Position numbers and translations under genes: made by a program
NCBI GenBank assembly: GCA_001799255.1
Contig: MGTC01000024.1
Location: forward strand, 1 to 39,709
DNA length: 39,709 bases
Source of the DNA: Deltaproteobacteria bacterium RIFOXYD12_FULL_55_16
GTDB lineage: Bacteria; Desulfobacterota; Desulfobulbia; Desulfobulbales; Desulfurivibrionaceae
Direction of reading: 5' to 3'
Shown here: in pieces, positions 16,361 to 24,233 of the stretch
How the letters are laid out: each line of letters begins with the position of its first letter
Numbering within the stretch: the stretch's first letter is position 1
The notes under the pieces: model-generated
Database searches by the model: none
What the model saw: only the letters and a program-made list of their open reading frames with translations
What the model was told of the DNA's origin: nothing

Positions 16361-17701
16361 CTATTCCCGCTCCAACCTCACCATGGTTTCCTGATGCGCG
16401 GTCTGCGGAAACATGTCCACCAGGCGAACCTCGGCCAGCCGGTAGCCGGCCTGGGTGAGACCTGCCAGATCACGGGCCAGGGTGGCCGGATCGCAGGAGA
16501 TGTAGATGATCTGCCGCGCCTTGAGATCTGGCAACAGGGGGATGAGTTCGGCGCAGCCGGAACGGGGCGGGTCGAGGATAAGACAGTCAAAGATCGCTTC
16601 TTCGGTCAGCAGACGTCTGGCCGCCCTGGTGGCACTTTCCTGGCTGAACCGGCAGCGTTCGGCTAAAGCAGCGGCGTCGGCATTGCGCCCGGCGCTGCGA
16701 ATGGTGGAGCGCTGCATATCCATGCCGGTTACCTCCCAACCCAGCATGGCCAGGGGAAGAGAAAAATTACCCATGCCGCAGAACAGATCCAGCGCCTTGC
16801 CGGGCTTCATCTCCCTTGTCCAGTCAAGCAACAGCCTGATGCAGTTTTCATTTTGACCAAGATTTACCTGACAAAACCCGCCCGGTTCGAGGGCAAGGGT
16901 CAATGGCCTGCCGCACAACCCGGCAGGCAGGGGAATTTCCACCATGTCACCAGGGGGCGCCTCCCCTTTTTTGGTAAGGCATGGCCCCCTGGCCTGGCCT
17001 GCCACAGTGAAGATCACCGACGCCAGCCCTGGCAAGGCCTGGCAGAGATGCCTGGCGGCTTGCTCATCGGCAGGCCTGGTTTTTCTGTTGTAATGGACGA
17101 GCAGGATGACTGAGCCGTGGGCGGGATTTTCGAGAAGCTCGAGAGCCGAGGCCTGGATCAGCAAGTTCTGAAACTGCCTGCTGGCGTAAAGATCGGCAAA
17201 CACCGAGTTGATGGCCTCCCCGGCCAGGGGGCAGCGAAAAACAGGGATCAGGCTGTGGCTCTGCCGGCCAAAGTACCCCGCCCTCCCCTGCGCCACCTGC
17301 AACCTGATCCGTTGTCGGTAGCCCAAGGTCTTGGGCGAGGCCAGAGGAGAGGCCAAAAGGCCGGAAAGCTCCTCCTCCCGACATAATCCGGCCCGGCAAA
17401 GCGTTTCGGCCAGAATAGCATTTTTCAAGCGAAGTTGTTCGGGATAGGCCGCGTGCTGAAAATCGCAGCCGCCGCAAGTATCATACACCGGGCAAGCCGG
17501 GGTTACCCGCTGCTCCGAGGGCTGGAGCACTTCCAGCAGGTCTGCTTCCAGATAGTGCCGGTGCCGATGACGGGGAAATACCCGCACCACCTCCCCAGGC
17601 AGCACGCGCGGAACCATGACCACCTGGCCATCCGCCAGCCGCCCCAGGCCAAGCCCACCCTTGATTACCTTCTCAACCGTGAATTCCACGGGTTTACTCA
17701 T
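16361..17701 (-). CDS. rlmD: 23S rRNA (uracil-5)-methyltransferase, RlmD/RumA type
   Basis: With ATG 17701 the product is 446 residues; an in-frame start at 17767 would add 22 unrelated residues. The N-terminal TRAM domain (VEFTVEKVIKGGLGLGRLADGQVVMVPRVLPGEVV) is followed by the Fe-S motif CPVYDTCGGCDFQH (Cys70, 76, 79) with the fourth Cys in PVFRCPL (157). The Rossmann domain has ALDLFCGMGNFSLPLA, and the catalytic region is IIYISCDPATLARDL (Cys403). The enzyme uses SAM to make m5U in 23S rRNA. The exact target (U1939 or U747) cannot be told from sequence alone. It lies between leuD and rarA. Confidence 0.92.
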   Translation of the reverse strand: MSKPVEFTVEKVIKGGLGLGRLADGQVVMVPRVLPGEVVRVFPRHRHRHYLEADLLEVLQPSEQRVTPACPVYDTCGGCDFQHAAYPEQLRLKNAILAETLCRAGLCREEELSGLLASPLASPKTLGYRQRIRLQVAQGRAGYFGRQSHSLIPVFRCPLAGEAINSVFADLYASRQFQNLLIQASALELLENPAHGSVILLVHYNRKTRPADEQAARHLCQALPGLASVIFTVAGQARGPCLTKKGEAPPGDMVEIPLPAGLCGRPLTLALEPGGFCQVNLGQNENCIRLLLDWTREMKPGKALDLFCGMGNFSLPLAMLGWEVTGMDMQRSTIRSAGRNADAAALAERCRFSQESATRAARRLLTEEAIFDCLILDPPRSGCAELIPLLPDLKARQIIYISCDPATLARDLAGLTQAGYRLAEVRLVDMFPQTAHQETMVRLERE

Positions 17702-17715
17702 CGGCTGCTCCGCAT

Positions 17716-17775
17716 AAGAATGGCCGGCACAGGGTACTGCCCCATACCGGCCATTCTTGAAGGGCAATCCTGCCC
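17716..17775. other. Tandem hairpins in the leuD-rlmD spacer
   Basis: AAGAATGGCCGG (17716-17727) pairs perfectly over 12 bp with 17747-17758 around a 19-base loop that itself holds GGGTACTGCCC. A second hairpin, GGGCA-ATCC-TGCCC, spans 17762-17775. There is no T-run. Together they fill the 82-base gap and may stabilise the leuCD mRNA end. Confidence 0.6.
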
Positions 17776-17783
17776 ATTAAAAC

Positions 17784-18299
17784 CTAATAATTTTTATCAG
17801 CATAGGCAAGCCAACCGCCTGCTTCCACGAGTTTTTTATCAAACTCATTCATTTTAAAAGAAATTACCACCTTCTTGTCGCCCTGGGCAGTAAGTGTGCC
17901 GGCAACCAGATCCACCGTAATCTCCACCACCTCACCCAGGCCAAAAAGGGTCTCAATCTCCTTTTTCGGCAACTCGATGGCCAGCATGCCGCAGTTGTAC
18001 ATGTTCTGCCGAAAGATGCGGGCAAAACTCTCGGCAATGACCACGTTGATGTCGTTGACCTCAAACACCCAGACCGCATGCTCCCTGGAGGAACCGCAGC
18101 CGAAATTGGCCCGGGAAATGATAACCCCCTTGCCCTCTATATCCCGGCGCGGATCAAAGCCCCCGAGCTTAAGATCTTCCAGAATAAAGGGTTGCAGGGC
18201 CAACTTGGTGTTTTCGGTCAGGTACTTGGCCGGGATGATTTCGTCAGTATTGATATCGTTTCGGTCAAGAAACAGCGCTTTGCCGCCAAACTCTTTCAT
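17784..18299 (-). CDS. leuD: 3-isopropylmalate dehydratase small subunit
   Basis: A 171-residue protein of the aconitase swivel domain family. It has DRNDINTDEIIPAKYL near the start and ANFGCGSSREHAVW in the centre, the substrate-binding loop. LeuD with LeuC isomerises 2-isopropylmalate to 3-isopropylmalate in leucine synthesis. The length fits the short archaeal/delta-type LeuD (about 165) rather than the E. coli form (about 200). The start lies 6 bases after the leuC stop, with its GGAG site inside the end of leuC. Related short hydro-lyases can act on homoaconitate or methylmalate analogues, so substrate is inferred from the pair. Confidence 0.92.
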   Translation of the reverse strand: MKEFGGKALFLDRNDINTDEIIPAKYLTENTKLALQPFILEDLKLGGFDPRRDIEGKGVIISRANFGCGSSREHAVWVFEVNDINVVIAESFARIFRQNMYNCGMLAIELPKKEIETLFGLGEVVEITVDLVAGTLTAQGDKKVVISFKMNEFDKKLVEAGGWLAYADKNY

Positions 18300-18305
18300 T
18301 ATCGT

Positions 18306-19619
18306 TTACTCCGTTATCGTTGGGGTCAATTTCTTTTTCAGGAGCTTCCGCGGGTCGGTGATGTGGCCCTGCACCGCAGTGGCCGCAGCGGTAAGCGGAC
18401 TCATCAGATGAACAATGCCGCCCTTGCCCATCCGGCCATTGAAATTCCGGTTGGTGGTGGAGGCGCAGATCTCTCCCTCGGCCAGAACCCCGTTGCTCAT
18501 GCCCAGGCAAGCGCCGCAGGTCGGGTTGGTTACACAGAAACCAGCCTCCATGAAAATGGCGATAATCCCCTCTTCCAGAGCCTGGGAATACACCTTGGGC
18601 GTGGCCGGTGAAAGAATGCCGCGTACAGTGGCGGCAATCTTTTTGCCTTTCAAAATCCGGGCCGCAGAGCGGAGATCCTCAATGCGGCCATTGGTGCAGG
18701 AGCCGATATATACCTGATCCACAGGGGTGCCCTCCATCTCGGCGACGCTTTTCACCTCGTCCGGTTTGTAGCCGAAGGTCACCTGGGGCGCCAAGCCGGA
18801 CACATCAAGAGCCAGCTTCTGAATATAATCCGCGTCAGGGTCGGAATGCCAACGGGCAAAATCCTGCACCGCCAGCTCAATAGAGGCATAGTGATTTTTG
18901 ATAAACGGCCAGAGATATTGGGCGGTCACCATATCTGGCAGACAGATGCCGCAGGTGGCTCCAGCCTCGATGGCCATGTTGCACAGGGTCATCCGCGCCT
19001 CCATGCTCATGGCCTCAACCACCGGCCCGACAAATTCCATGACCTTGTCCGTCGCCCCGTTTACCGTCAGTTCCTTGATAATAAACAGGATCACATCCTT
19101 GGCAGAGACGCCGTCCTGCAGCCTGCCGGTGATAGTGATTCTCATGGTTTCCGGGGTGCGGAAGGAGCAGACCCCTTTCAGGATCCCCACCTCCAGATCG
19201 GTGGTGCCAACGCCTGCGGCAAAGGCCCCGAAGGCCCCGTGGGTGCAGGTATGCGAATCACCCATGATCACCGTGTAACCGGGGCGGACAAAACCCTTTT
19301 CCGGAAAAAGAGCGTGGCAGACCCCGTTGGCGCCGATGTCGAAAAAATCGCGAATCTTATGGCGCCGCGCCCAGTCGCGAAGGATCTTACCCTGAATTGC
19401 GGTTTTAGAATCTTTGGCCGGCGTCACATGGTCGATAACCGCCTTGATCTTTTTAGGATCAAAGATCCGATCCATCCCCCGGGATTCAAGATCGGTAATA
19501 GCGATAGGGGTAGTTATTTCGTGGCACATGACCACATCGATATTGAGGATGACATTCTCTGCGGTGGGAGTGTCGCGCAGGTGAGCGGCAAAAATCTTTT
19601 CAGCTATGGTTTTACCCAT
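18306..19619 (-). CDS. leuC: 3-isopropylmalate dehydratase large subunit
   Basis: A 437-residue aconitase-family [4Fe-4S] hydro-lyase subunit. The cluster ligands are in IGSCTNGR (Cys308) and PTCGACLG (Cys368, Cys371). GDSHTCTHGAFGAFAAGVGTTDLE and MGKTIAEKIFAAH are also typical. It is the shorter type (about 420-440 residues) found in archaea and Desulfobacterota, paired with the short LeuD. The Shine-Dalgarno (GGAGG) lies about ten bases before ATG 19619. No leuA or leuB is adjacent, so the leucine pathway genes are dispersed. Confidence 0.93.
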   Translation of the reverse strand: MGKTIAEKIFAAHLRDTPTAENVILNIDVVMCHEITTPIAITDLESRGMDRIFDPKKIKAVIDHVTPAKDSKTAIQGKILRDWARRHKIRDFFDIGANGVCHALFPEKGFVRPGYTVIMGDSHTCTHGAFGAFAAGVGTTDLEVGILKGVCSFRTPETMRITITGRLQDGVSAKDVILFIIKELTVNGATDKVMEFVGPVVEAMSMEARMTLCNMAIEAGATCGICLPDMVTAQYLWPFIKNHYASIELAVQDFARWHSDPDADYIQKLALDVSGLAPQVTFGYKPDEVKSVAEMEGTPVDQVYIGSCTNGRIEDLRSAARILKGKKIAATVRGILSPATPKVYSQALEEGIIAIFMEAGFCVTNPTCGACLGMSNGVLAEGEICASTTNRNFNGRMGKGGIVHLMSPLTAAATAVQGHITDPRKLLKKKLTPTITE

Positions 19620-19749
19620 TGTTCATAAGCCTCCGTGAGGGGTGCCTGAGTATTGTTTGCGGGGGATCCTGCTTACGGTGAAAAAAATATTTTTACCATA
19701 TACCAGCAGACCTTAGCCACGATAAATGCAGGCCATAATCTTAAAAAGT

Positions 19750-20424
19750 TCAGACGAGTCCATCAACGAGCGCATACAGCACATACTCTTCGCCGCCGAT
19801 AATATATCTGTTTTTCAGCAGAAAATGCTGATCCATAACATGCGAGTGAACCGGGTTGTAATAAACAATCGCAACCTGCCTCGGTTTCCTGTGCAGCGAT
19901 TTCTTCATGTTCTCCACAACCGCCGCAAGGATGACATCATCAAAGGGGTTGAAAAAGAAAAACACATTCTGGTCGTCTTCGATCTCGTAATCCGTTACAT
20001 CCCCCTCGATCACCGTGATCTCCAGCCGGGTACCTATCGTCTTTTCGACAAGGTTGATATTGCTTTCCGCTATGCGGCATAAGTGCGGCGAAAACTCGAT
20101 GCCCACCGCTTTTTTCATCCCCCCTAAAACAGCGAGCAACAGGACTCGCCCTTTGCCGCAGCCAAAATCAACCAGCACACCTTCCGGCGGGAGTGGTATC
20201 GCCTTCAGCAGCCGGTTAAAGGACAAGGCCATGGTCGGCTGATAGAAAGAACCCCGCTCCTTGTTCGCCCCGGTAACGGTAAGCTCCTGCAAACTGACTC
20301 TATTGCTCGTGTCAGTTCCGTATTTGAAGTCAAAATGACAATCAAAGGCCCGGTTAGCCATGATGCTTATTGTCCGAGCAACCCCTTTTTTCTTGAGATG
20401 CGACCAGATTGCCAACAAATGCAT
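19750..20424 (-). CDS. Class I SAM-dependent methyltransferase, substrate unknown
   Basis: A 224-residue protein with the SAM-binding motif I VLVDFGCGKGRVLLLAVLGG (about 83-102), an acidic motif II AVGIEFSPHLC (about 106-116) and a motif IV-like FFFFNPFDD (about 159-167). The N-terminal FDFKYGTDTSNRVSLQEL and SFYQPT segments match a common group of uncharacterised bacterial methyltransferases. NPF resembles the NPPY/DPPF substrate loop of amino- or protein-methylating enzymes, but the target is not known. It starts 24 bases after the mtaD stop and lies upstream of leuC. A link to mtaD (SAM-derived by-products) is tempting but unproven. Confidence 0.78.
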   Translation of the reverse strand: MHLLAIWSHLKKKGVARTISIMANRAFDCHFDFKYGTDTSNRVSLQELTVTGANKERGSFYQPTMALSFNRLLKAIPLPPEGVLVDFGCGKGRVLLLAVLGGMKKAVGIEFSPHLCRIAESNINLVEKTIGTRLEITVIEGDVTDYEIEDDQNVFFFFNPFDDVILAAVVENMKKSLHRKPRQVAIVYYNPVHSHVMDQHFLLKNRYIIGGEEYVLYALVDGLV

Positions 20425-20448
20425 GGATCTACCCCGCGTGATCTCTTC

Positions 20449-21780
20449 TTATCGCCGTCCAGGCTTGACCAGCCCGGAGATCCGCGTGCCGATCTCGCGC
20501 AGCCTGTCTAAAACCGCATCCTCATCCATGGTGAGCAGCCGCCGATCCCGCATCACCAGCCGGCCATTGATCACCGAATGTACCACATCGCTCCCCTTAG
20601 CCGCATAGACCAGATGGGAAGGGATATTGTACATCGGGGTCAGGTGCGGCTTGTTCATGTCCAGCACGATGAGATCGGCCTTCTTCCCCGGCTCCAGGCT
20701 GCCGATCCGGCTCTGGGCCCCCAGCAGCCTGGCGCTACCCAGGGTGGCCATGCGCAGGGTGGTCTCAGCGCTCATCACCGTGGGGTCGAGACGATGCACC
20801 TTATGCAGCTTGGCGGCAGAGTCCATCTCCCCGAACATGTCCACATCGTTGTTGCTGGCCGCGCCGTCAGTGCCCAGGCCCACCGTGACCCCGGCCGCCA
20901 GCAGCTCCACCACCGGAGCCACGCCCGAGGCAAGCTTCATGTTGCTTTCCGGGCAATGGGCCACCTTAACGCCCCGCTCGGCGAGCAGGTCGATCTCCGG
21001 CTCGGTCAGCACCACGCAATGGTCGGCCACCACCTGGCTGTCGAGAATTCCCAGTGCATCAAGATGCATGACCGGGGTGTGCCCATATCTGGCCCGGCAC
21101 CCCTCCACCTCCTCCTTGGTTTCGGAAAGATGGATCACATAAGCGACCCCGTGCCTTTCCGCCACGGCCTTGAGACGCTTGAGCAGATCCGGGGAGCAGG
21201 TATACACGGCATGAGGATCAACGGTGATGGAGATCAGCGGATGATTGCGGTATTCGGCCAGCAACTCCTCCAGATAGGCGATGCCGTTTTCCGGCGCCCC
21301 GTAGTTGGGCGAGGGGAAATCGTACAGCACCTCGCCCAGCCAGCCGCGCATCCCGGAATCCGCCGTGGCGCGGGCCACCTCCTTGGCAAAAAGATACATG
21401 TCGCAAAAGCTGGTGGTGCCGGATTTGATCATCTCGGCCATCGAGAGCAGGGAGGAGTGGTAGACCATCTCGCCAGTAAGATTGGCCTCCACCGGAAAGA
21501 TGTACTCGGTAAGCCAGGTCATCAGGGGCAGATCATCGGCCAGCCCCCTAAAGCAGGCCATGGCCGCGTGGGTGTGGCTATTGACCAGACCCGGCATGAC
21601 CAGACCATGGGGCTGGACGAGTTGCTCCACCCCAGGGTACCTGGCCATCAGGGCGGCCCGCTCCCCCACCTCGATGATGGTATCGCCGGCAATGGCCACG
21701 GCGCCGTCTTCGATTACGGTATTGTTTGCATTCAGAGTCAGAATCTGGCCGCAGACCAGCAGGGTTGGCTTGGCGTTCAT
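20449..21780 (-). CDS. mtaD: 5-methylthioadenosine/S-adenosylhomocysteine deaminase-type amidohydrolase
   Basis: I place the start at ATG 21780 (443 residues), which has AAAAGGAA just upstream; ATGs at 21795 and 21834 are in frame. It is an amidohydrolase-superfamily TIM barrel: MPGLVNSHTHAAMACFRGLADDLPLMTWL (His69, His71 bind the metal), then ITVDPHAVYTCS, IHLSETKEEV, DHCVVLTEPEID and GTDGAASNNDVDMFGEM (metal Asp). These are the hallmarks of MtaD, which deaminates 5'-methylthioadenosine and S-adenosylhomocysteine to the inosyl forms. The next gene upstream encodes a purine nucleoside phosphorylase that could cleave such products. Related Atz/Trz chlorohydrolases share the fold; the motif set and context favour MtaD. 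Confidence 0.9.
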   Translation of the reverse strand: MNAKPTLLVCGQILTLNANNTVIEDGAVAIAGDTIIEVGERAALMARYPGVEQLVQPHGLVMPGLVNSHTHAAMACFRGLADDLPLMTWLTEYIFPVEANLTGEMVYHSSLLSMAEMIKSGTTSFCDMYLFAKEVARATADSGMRGWLGEVLYDFPSPNYGAPENGIAYLEELLAEYRNHPLISITVDPHAVYTCSPDLLKRLKAVAERHGVAYVIHLSETKEEVEGCRARYGHTPVMHLDALGILDSQVVADHCVVLTEPEIDLLAERGVKVAHCPESNMKLASGVAPVVELLAAGVTVGLGTDGAASNNDVDMFGEMDSAAKLHKVHRLDPTVMSAETTLRMATLGSARLLGAQSRIGSLEPGKKADLIVLDMNKPHLTPMYNIPSHLVYAAKGSDVVHSVINGRLVMRDRRLLTMDEDAVLDRLREIGTRISGLVKPGRR

Positions 21781-21843
21781 GGGGTTCCTTTTCATAATAT
21801 AATCGTTCACCAGGAACAAAAAATACCGCTCCATATGAAAGAT

Positions 21844-21964
21844 AAACGTTCAGCAGTGCTGCAGATGCGTACCCCGGAGGGGCATAAACTCCAGAGGTCT
21901 GCGAAGTGTGCTATTGCACATAAGCAGGCCGATGACAAAGCAGATGTGGTGCTGCTGAACGTTT
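21844..21964. repeat. TIR-bounded intergenic palindromic element, copy 1
   Basis: The ends are a perfect 13-bp inverted repeat, AAACGTTCAGCAG (21844-21856) against 21952-21964. The right 37 bases (21925-21961) are identical at 36 positions to the right end of the element at 39332-39528. The left end, CGTTCAGCAGTGC...AGATGCG, is also shared. The centres differ. It carries no gene and ends two bases before the stop codon of the phosphorylase gene. Confidence 0.85.
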
Positions 21965-21966
21965 AC

Positions 21967-22797
21967 CTACATCTCGGATAAAATGGCAAGCAGCAATCGC
22001 GCCAAGCGATCTTCTGCCCCTTTAGTTTCTGCGATGATCTCTTCCAGAATGATGGGCTTGAAATTATCCGGATCGTTGACGTTTGCCACCACCGAGATCC
22101 CCAGCACCCGCATCCCGGCATGAATAGCCACGATTACCTCCGGCACGGTGGACATGCCCACGGCATCGGCGCCGCATCGCCGGAGATAGCGGGTTTCTGC
22201 CGGGGTTTCCAGACTGGGGCCGGAGATGGCCACATAGACGCCGGTGGTTACCTGGGCGATTTCATGCCGGGCCGCACAGGCCAGGGCCGTGTCGATCAGG
22301 CCTCGGTCATAGGGGGCGGAGAGGTCGGGGAAGCGAGGCCCCCAAGCATCAACATTAGGCCCACGCAGGGGATTATCCGGGATGAGGTTGAGATGGTCGC
22401 GCAGCACCATCAAGGTGCCGGGCGCAAAAGCAGGGTTGAGGCCGCCTGCCGAATTGGAGACGATGAGGGCCTTTGCCCCCACCAGAGCGAGGGCCCGAAT
22501 CGGCAGACTCAACTCACGGGCCGAGTAGCCTTCATAATAATGAAACCGGCCCTGCAATACCGCCACCGGCCTGCCGCAGAGCCTGCCAAAAATAAGATTC
22601 CCGGCATGGCTCTCCACGGTTGCCTTGGGAAAATTGGGAATCTCCGCATAGGGCAGGACAACCTGCGCCTCAAGCCTGTCTCCTAAAGCACTCAGGCCGG
22701 TGCCGAGCACCAGGACAATCTCCGGCAGCTCCGGCATGCGCTCCCGCAAAAACCGCACCGCCTCATTCACCCTTTGCTTGAAGATTTCCATCGCCAT
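21967..22797 (-). CDS. Purine nucleoside phosphorylase, class I trimeric type
   Basis: A 276-residue enzyme that cleaves purine ribonucleosides with phosphate. Motifs: IVLVLGTGLSALGD (phosphate loop), PTVESHAGNL-like KATVESHAGNLIFG, GRFHYYEGY, SNSAGGLNPAFAPGTLMVLRDHLNL, and the base-binding GPSLETPAETRYLRRCGADAVGMSTVPEVIVA with VVANVND. The Asn in the NVND segment favours hypoxanthine/guanine (punA-like) over adenine, as in MTA phosphorylases. A weak site (AGGA) lies before ATG 22797. It is downstream of thrC by 13 bases and upstream of mtaD. Together, deamination by MtaD and phosphorolysis here could recycle methylthioadenosine by an inosine-type route. Confidence 0.9.
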   Translation of the reverse strand: MAMEIFKQRVNEAVRFLRERMPELPEIVLVLGTGLSALGDRLEAQVVLPYAEIPNFPKATVESHAGNLIFGRLCGRPVAVLQGRFHYYEGYSARELSLPIRALALVGAKALIVSNSAGGLNPAFAPGTLMVLRDHLNLIPDNPLRGPNVDAWGPRFPDLSAPYDRGLIDTALACAARHEIAQVTTGVYVAISGPSLETPAETRYLRRCGADAVGMSTVPEVIVAIHAGMRVLGISVVANVNDPDNFKPIILEEIIAETKGAEDRLARLLLAILSEM

Positions 22798-22810
22798 TTA
22801 TCCTGGATAG

Positions 22811-24202
22811 TTACAGGGCATGCTGCTCGACAAATGCCTTTACCGCTCCGACCTCAGCCGCGATCACCTCACAGCGGTTTTCCTTCTCGGCCAGCGCGGC
22901 AAGGCTTTCCGTCAGTTCAGGCTCGTGGCCAATAGCGCGCCCTACCGCTTCGCCAAACTTGGCCGGATGAGCGGTGGCCAGACAGATCATTGGCACCCCC
23001 GGCTCCCGGCCAGCCAATCCGGCTCTGACCCCCACGGCGGTATGCGGATCAAGCACATAGCCATGCAGCTTGTAAAAATCACGAATGGTGGCGTTTGTTT
23101 CCTCTTCGTTCACGCTGCGCGAGGCAAAATCGGCCCGAACCCGTTCCTGGGCAAGTTCGTCAAACTGAAGGCTGCCGCTGGTGGCGAAGCGCTCCATGTC
23201 CTGACGAGTCCGCTCGGCATCCTCGCCGTTAAGATAGTAAAGATAGCGTTCAAAATTACTGGCCACCTGAATGTCCATGGAGGGGCTTGAGGTTTGCGCC
23301 ACCGCTCCCAGGGAATAATCGCCATTTAAGACAAAACGGGTCAACAGGTTGTTCTCGTTGGTGGCCAGGATCAGACGGCGGATTTGCTTGGGCAGCAGGC
23401 GACGGGCCACATAGCCGGCAAAGATATCGCCAAAATTGCCAGTGGGTACCGAAAAATCAACCTGGGCCACGTCTTCGCTTGCTGTTATCTTGAGGGCGGC
23501 ATAAACATAGTAGACCACCTGGGCCACAATCCTGGCCCAATTGATGGAGTTGATCGCACCCAGCTGATGCTTTTCTTTGAAAGGCAGATCATTAAAGATG
23601 GCCTTGACTATCGCCTGACCATCGTCAAAGGTGCCGCGCACCGCCAGATTGAAGACGTTGGCGTCGGTGACCGTGGTCATCTGCAATTCCTGGATGGGGC
23701 TTACCCGCTTGTGGGGGTGCAGAATGAAGATATTGATCCGCTCCTTGCCCCGCACCCCGTAGATCGCCGCGCTCCCGGTATCGCCGGAGGTAGCGCCGAG
23801 AATGTTCATCTTGCCGCCGGATTCCTTGAGCAGATACTCAAAAACATTACCGAGAAACTGCAGGGCCACGTCTTTGAAGGCCAGGGTCGGGCCGTGAAAA
23901 AGCTCCATGATATAGCAGTCGCCCTGCCTGACCAGCGGAGTGATCTCCGGGTGGTTGAAGGTCTGGTATGATTTCACAACCAGAGCGCGCAGATCGTCCG
24001 CCGGAATATCGTCGATAAAAAGGCTGAGTACCGCAGAGGCCAGATCAGGATAGCTGAGCTGCCGCCACTGGGCCACGGTTTCCGCAGAAATCTCGGGGAT
24101 TGCCGTAGGCAGTAGCAGGCCGCCATCGGTGGCCAGGCCCATCATCACCGCCTGCTTGAAAGATATGGGGGCAATACCGCCCCGGGTACTGATGTATTGC
24201 AT
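22811..24202 (-). CDS. thrC: Threonine synthase
   Basis: A 463-residue PLP enzyme (fold type II) that converts O-phosphohomoserine to threonine. It opens with MQYISTRGG and GLATDGGLLLP. The PLP lysine is in ELFHGPTLAFKDVALQFLG (Lys110), and ILGATSGDTGSAAIYG and VPTGNFGDIFAGYVARRL follow. The length fits the longer bacterial class (E. coli-like, about 430-470). A Shine-Dalgarno AGAGGTG precedes ATG 24202. It lies 31 bases after gpmI and 13 bases before the phosphorylase, in one direction. Confidence 0.96.
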   Translation of the reverse strand: MQYISTRGGIAPISFKQAVMMGLATDGGLLLPTAIPEISAETVAQWRQLSYPDLASAVLSLFIDDIPADDLRALVVKSYQTFNHPEITPLVRQGDCYIMELFHGPTLAFKDVALQFLGNVFEYLLKESGGKMNILGATSGDTGSAAIYGVRGKERINIFILHPHKRVSPIQELQMTTVTDANVFNLAVRGTFDDGQAIVKAIFNDLPFKEKHQLGAINSINWARIVAQVVYYVYAALKITASEDVAQVDFSVPTGNFGDIFAGYVARRLLPKQIRRLILATNENNLLTRFVLNGDYSLGAVAQTSSPSMDIQVASNFERYLYYLNGEDAERTRQDMERFATSGSLQFDELAQERVRADFASRSVNEEETNATIRDFYKLHGYVLDPHTAVGVRAGLAGREPGVPMICLATAHPAKFGEAVGRAIGHEPELTESLAALAEKENRCEVIAAEVGAVKAFVEQHAL

Positions 24203-24233
24203 TACAGATCACCTCTAATCGCTCTTGTCTCTG

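Noticed and set aside
19620-19749. Promoter of leuC in the leuC-methyltransferase gap (TTATCG-17-TATATG)
   Set aside because: The -35 match is poor and the AT-rich stretch gives several equal choices, so I do not list it as a feature.
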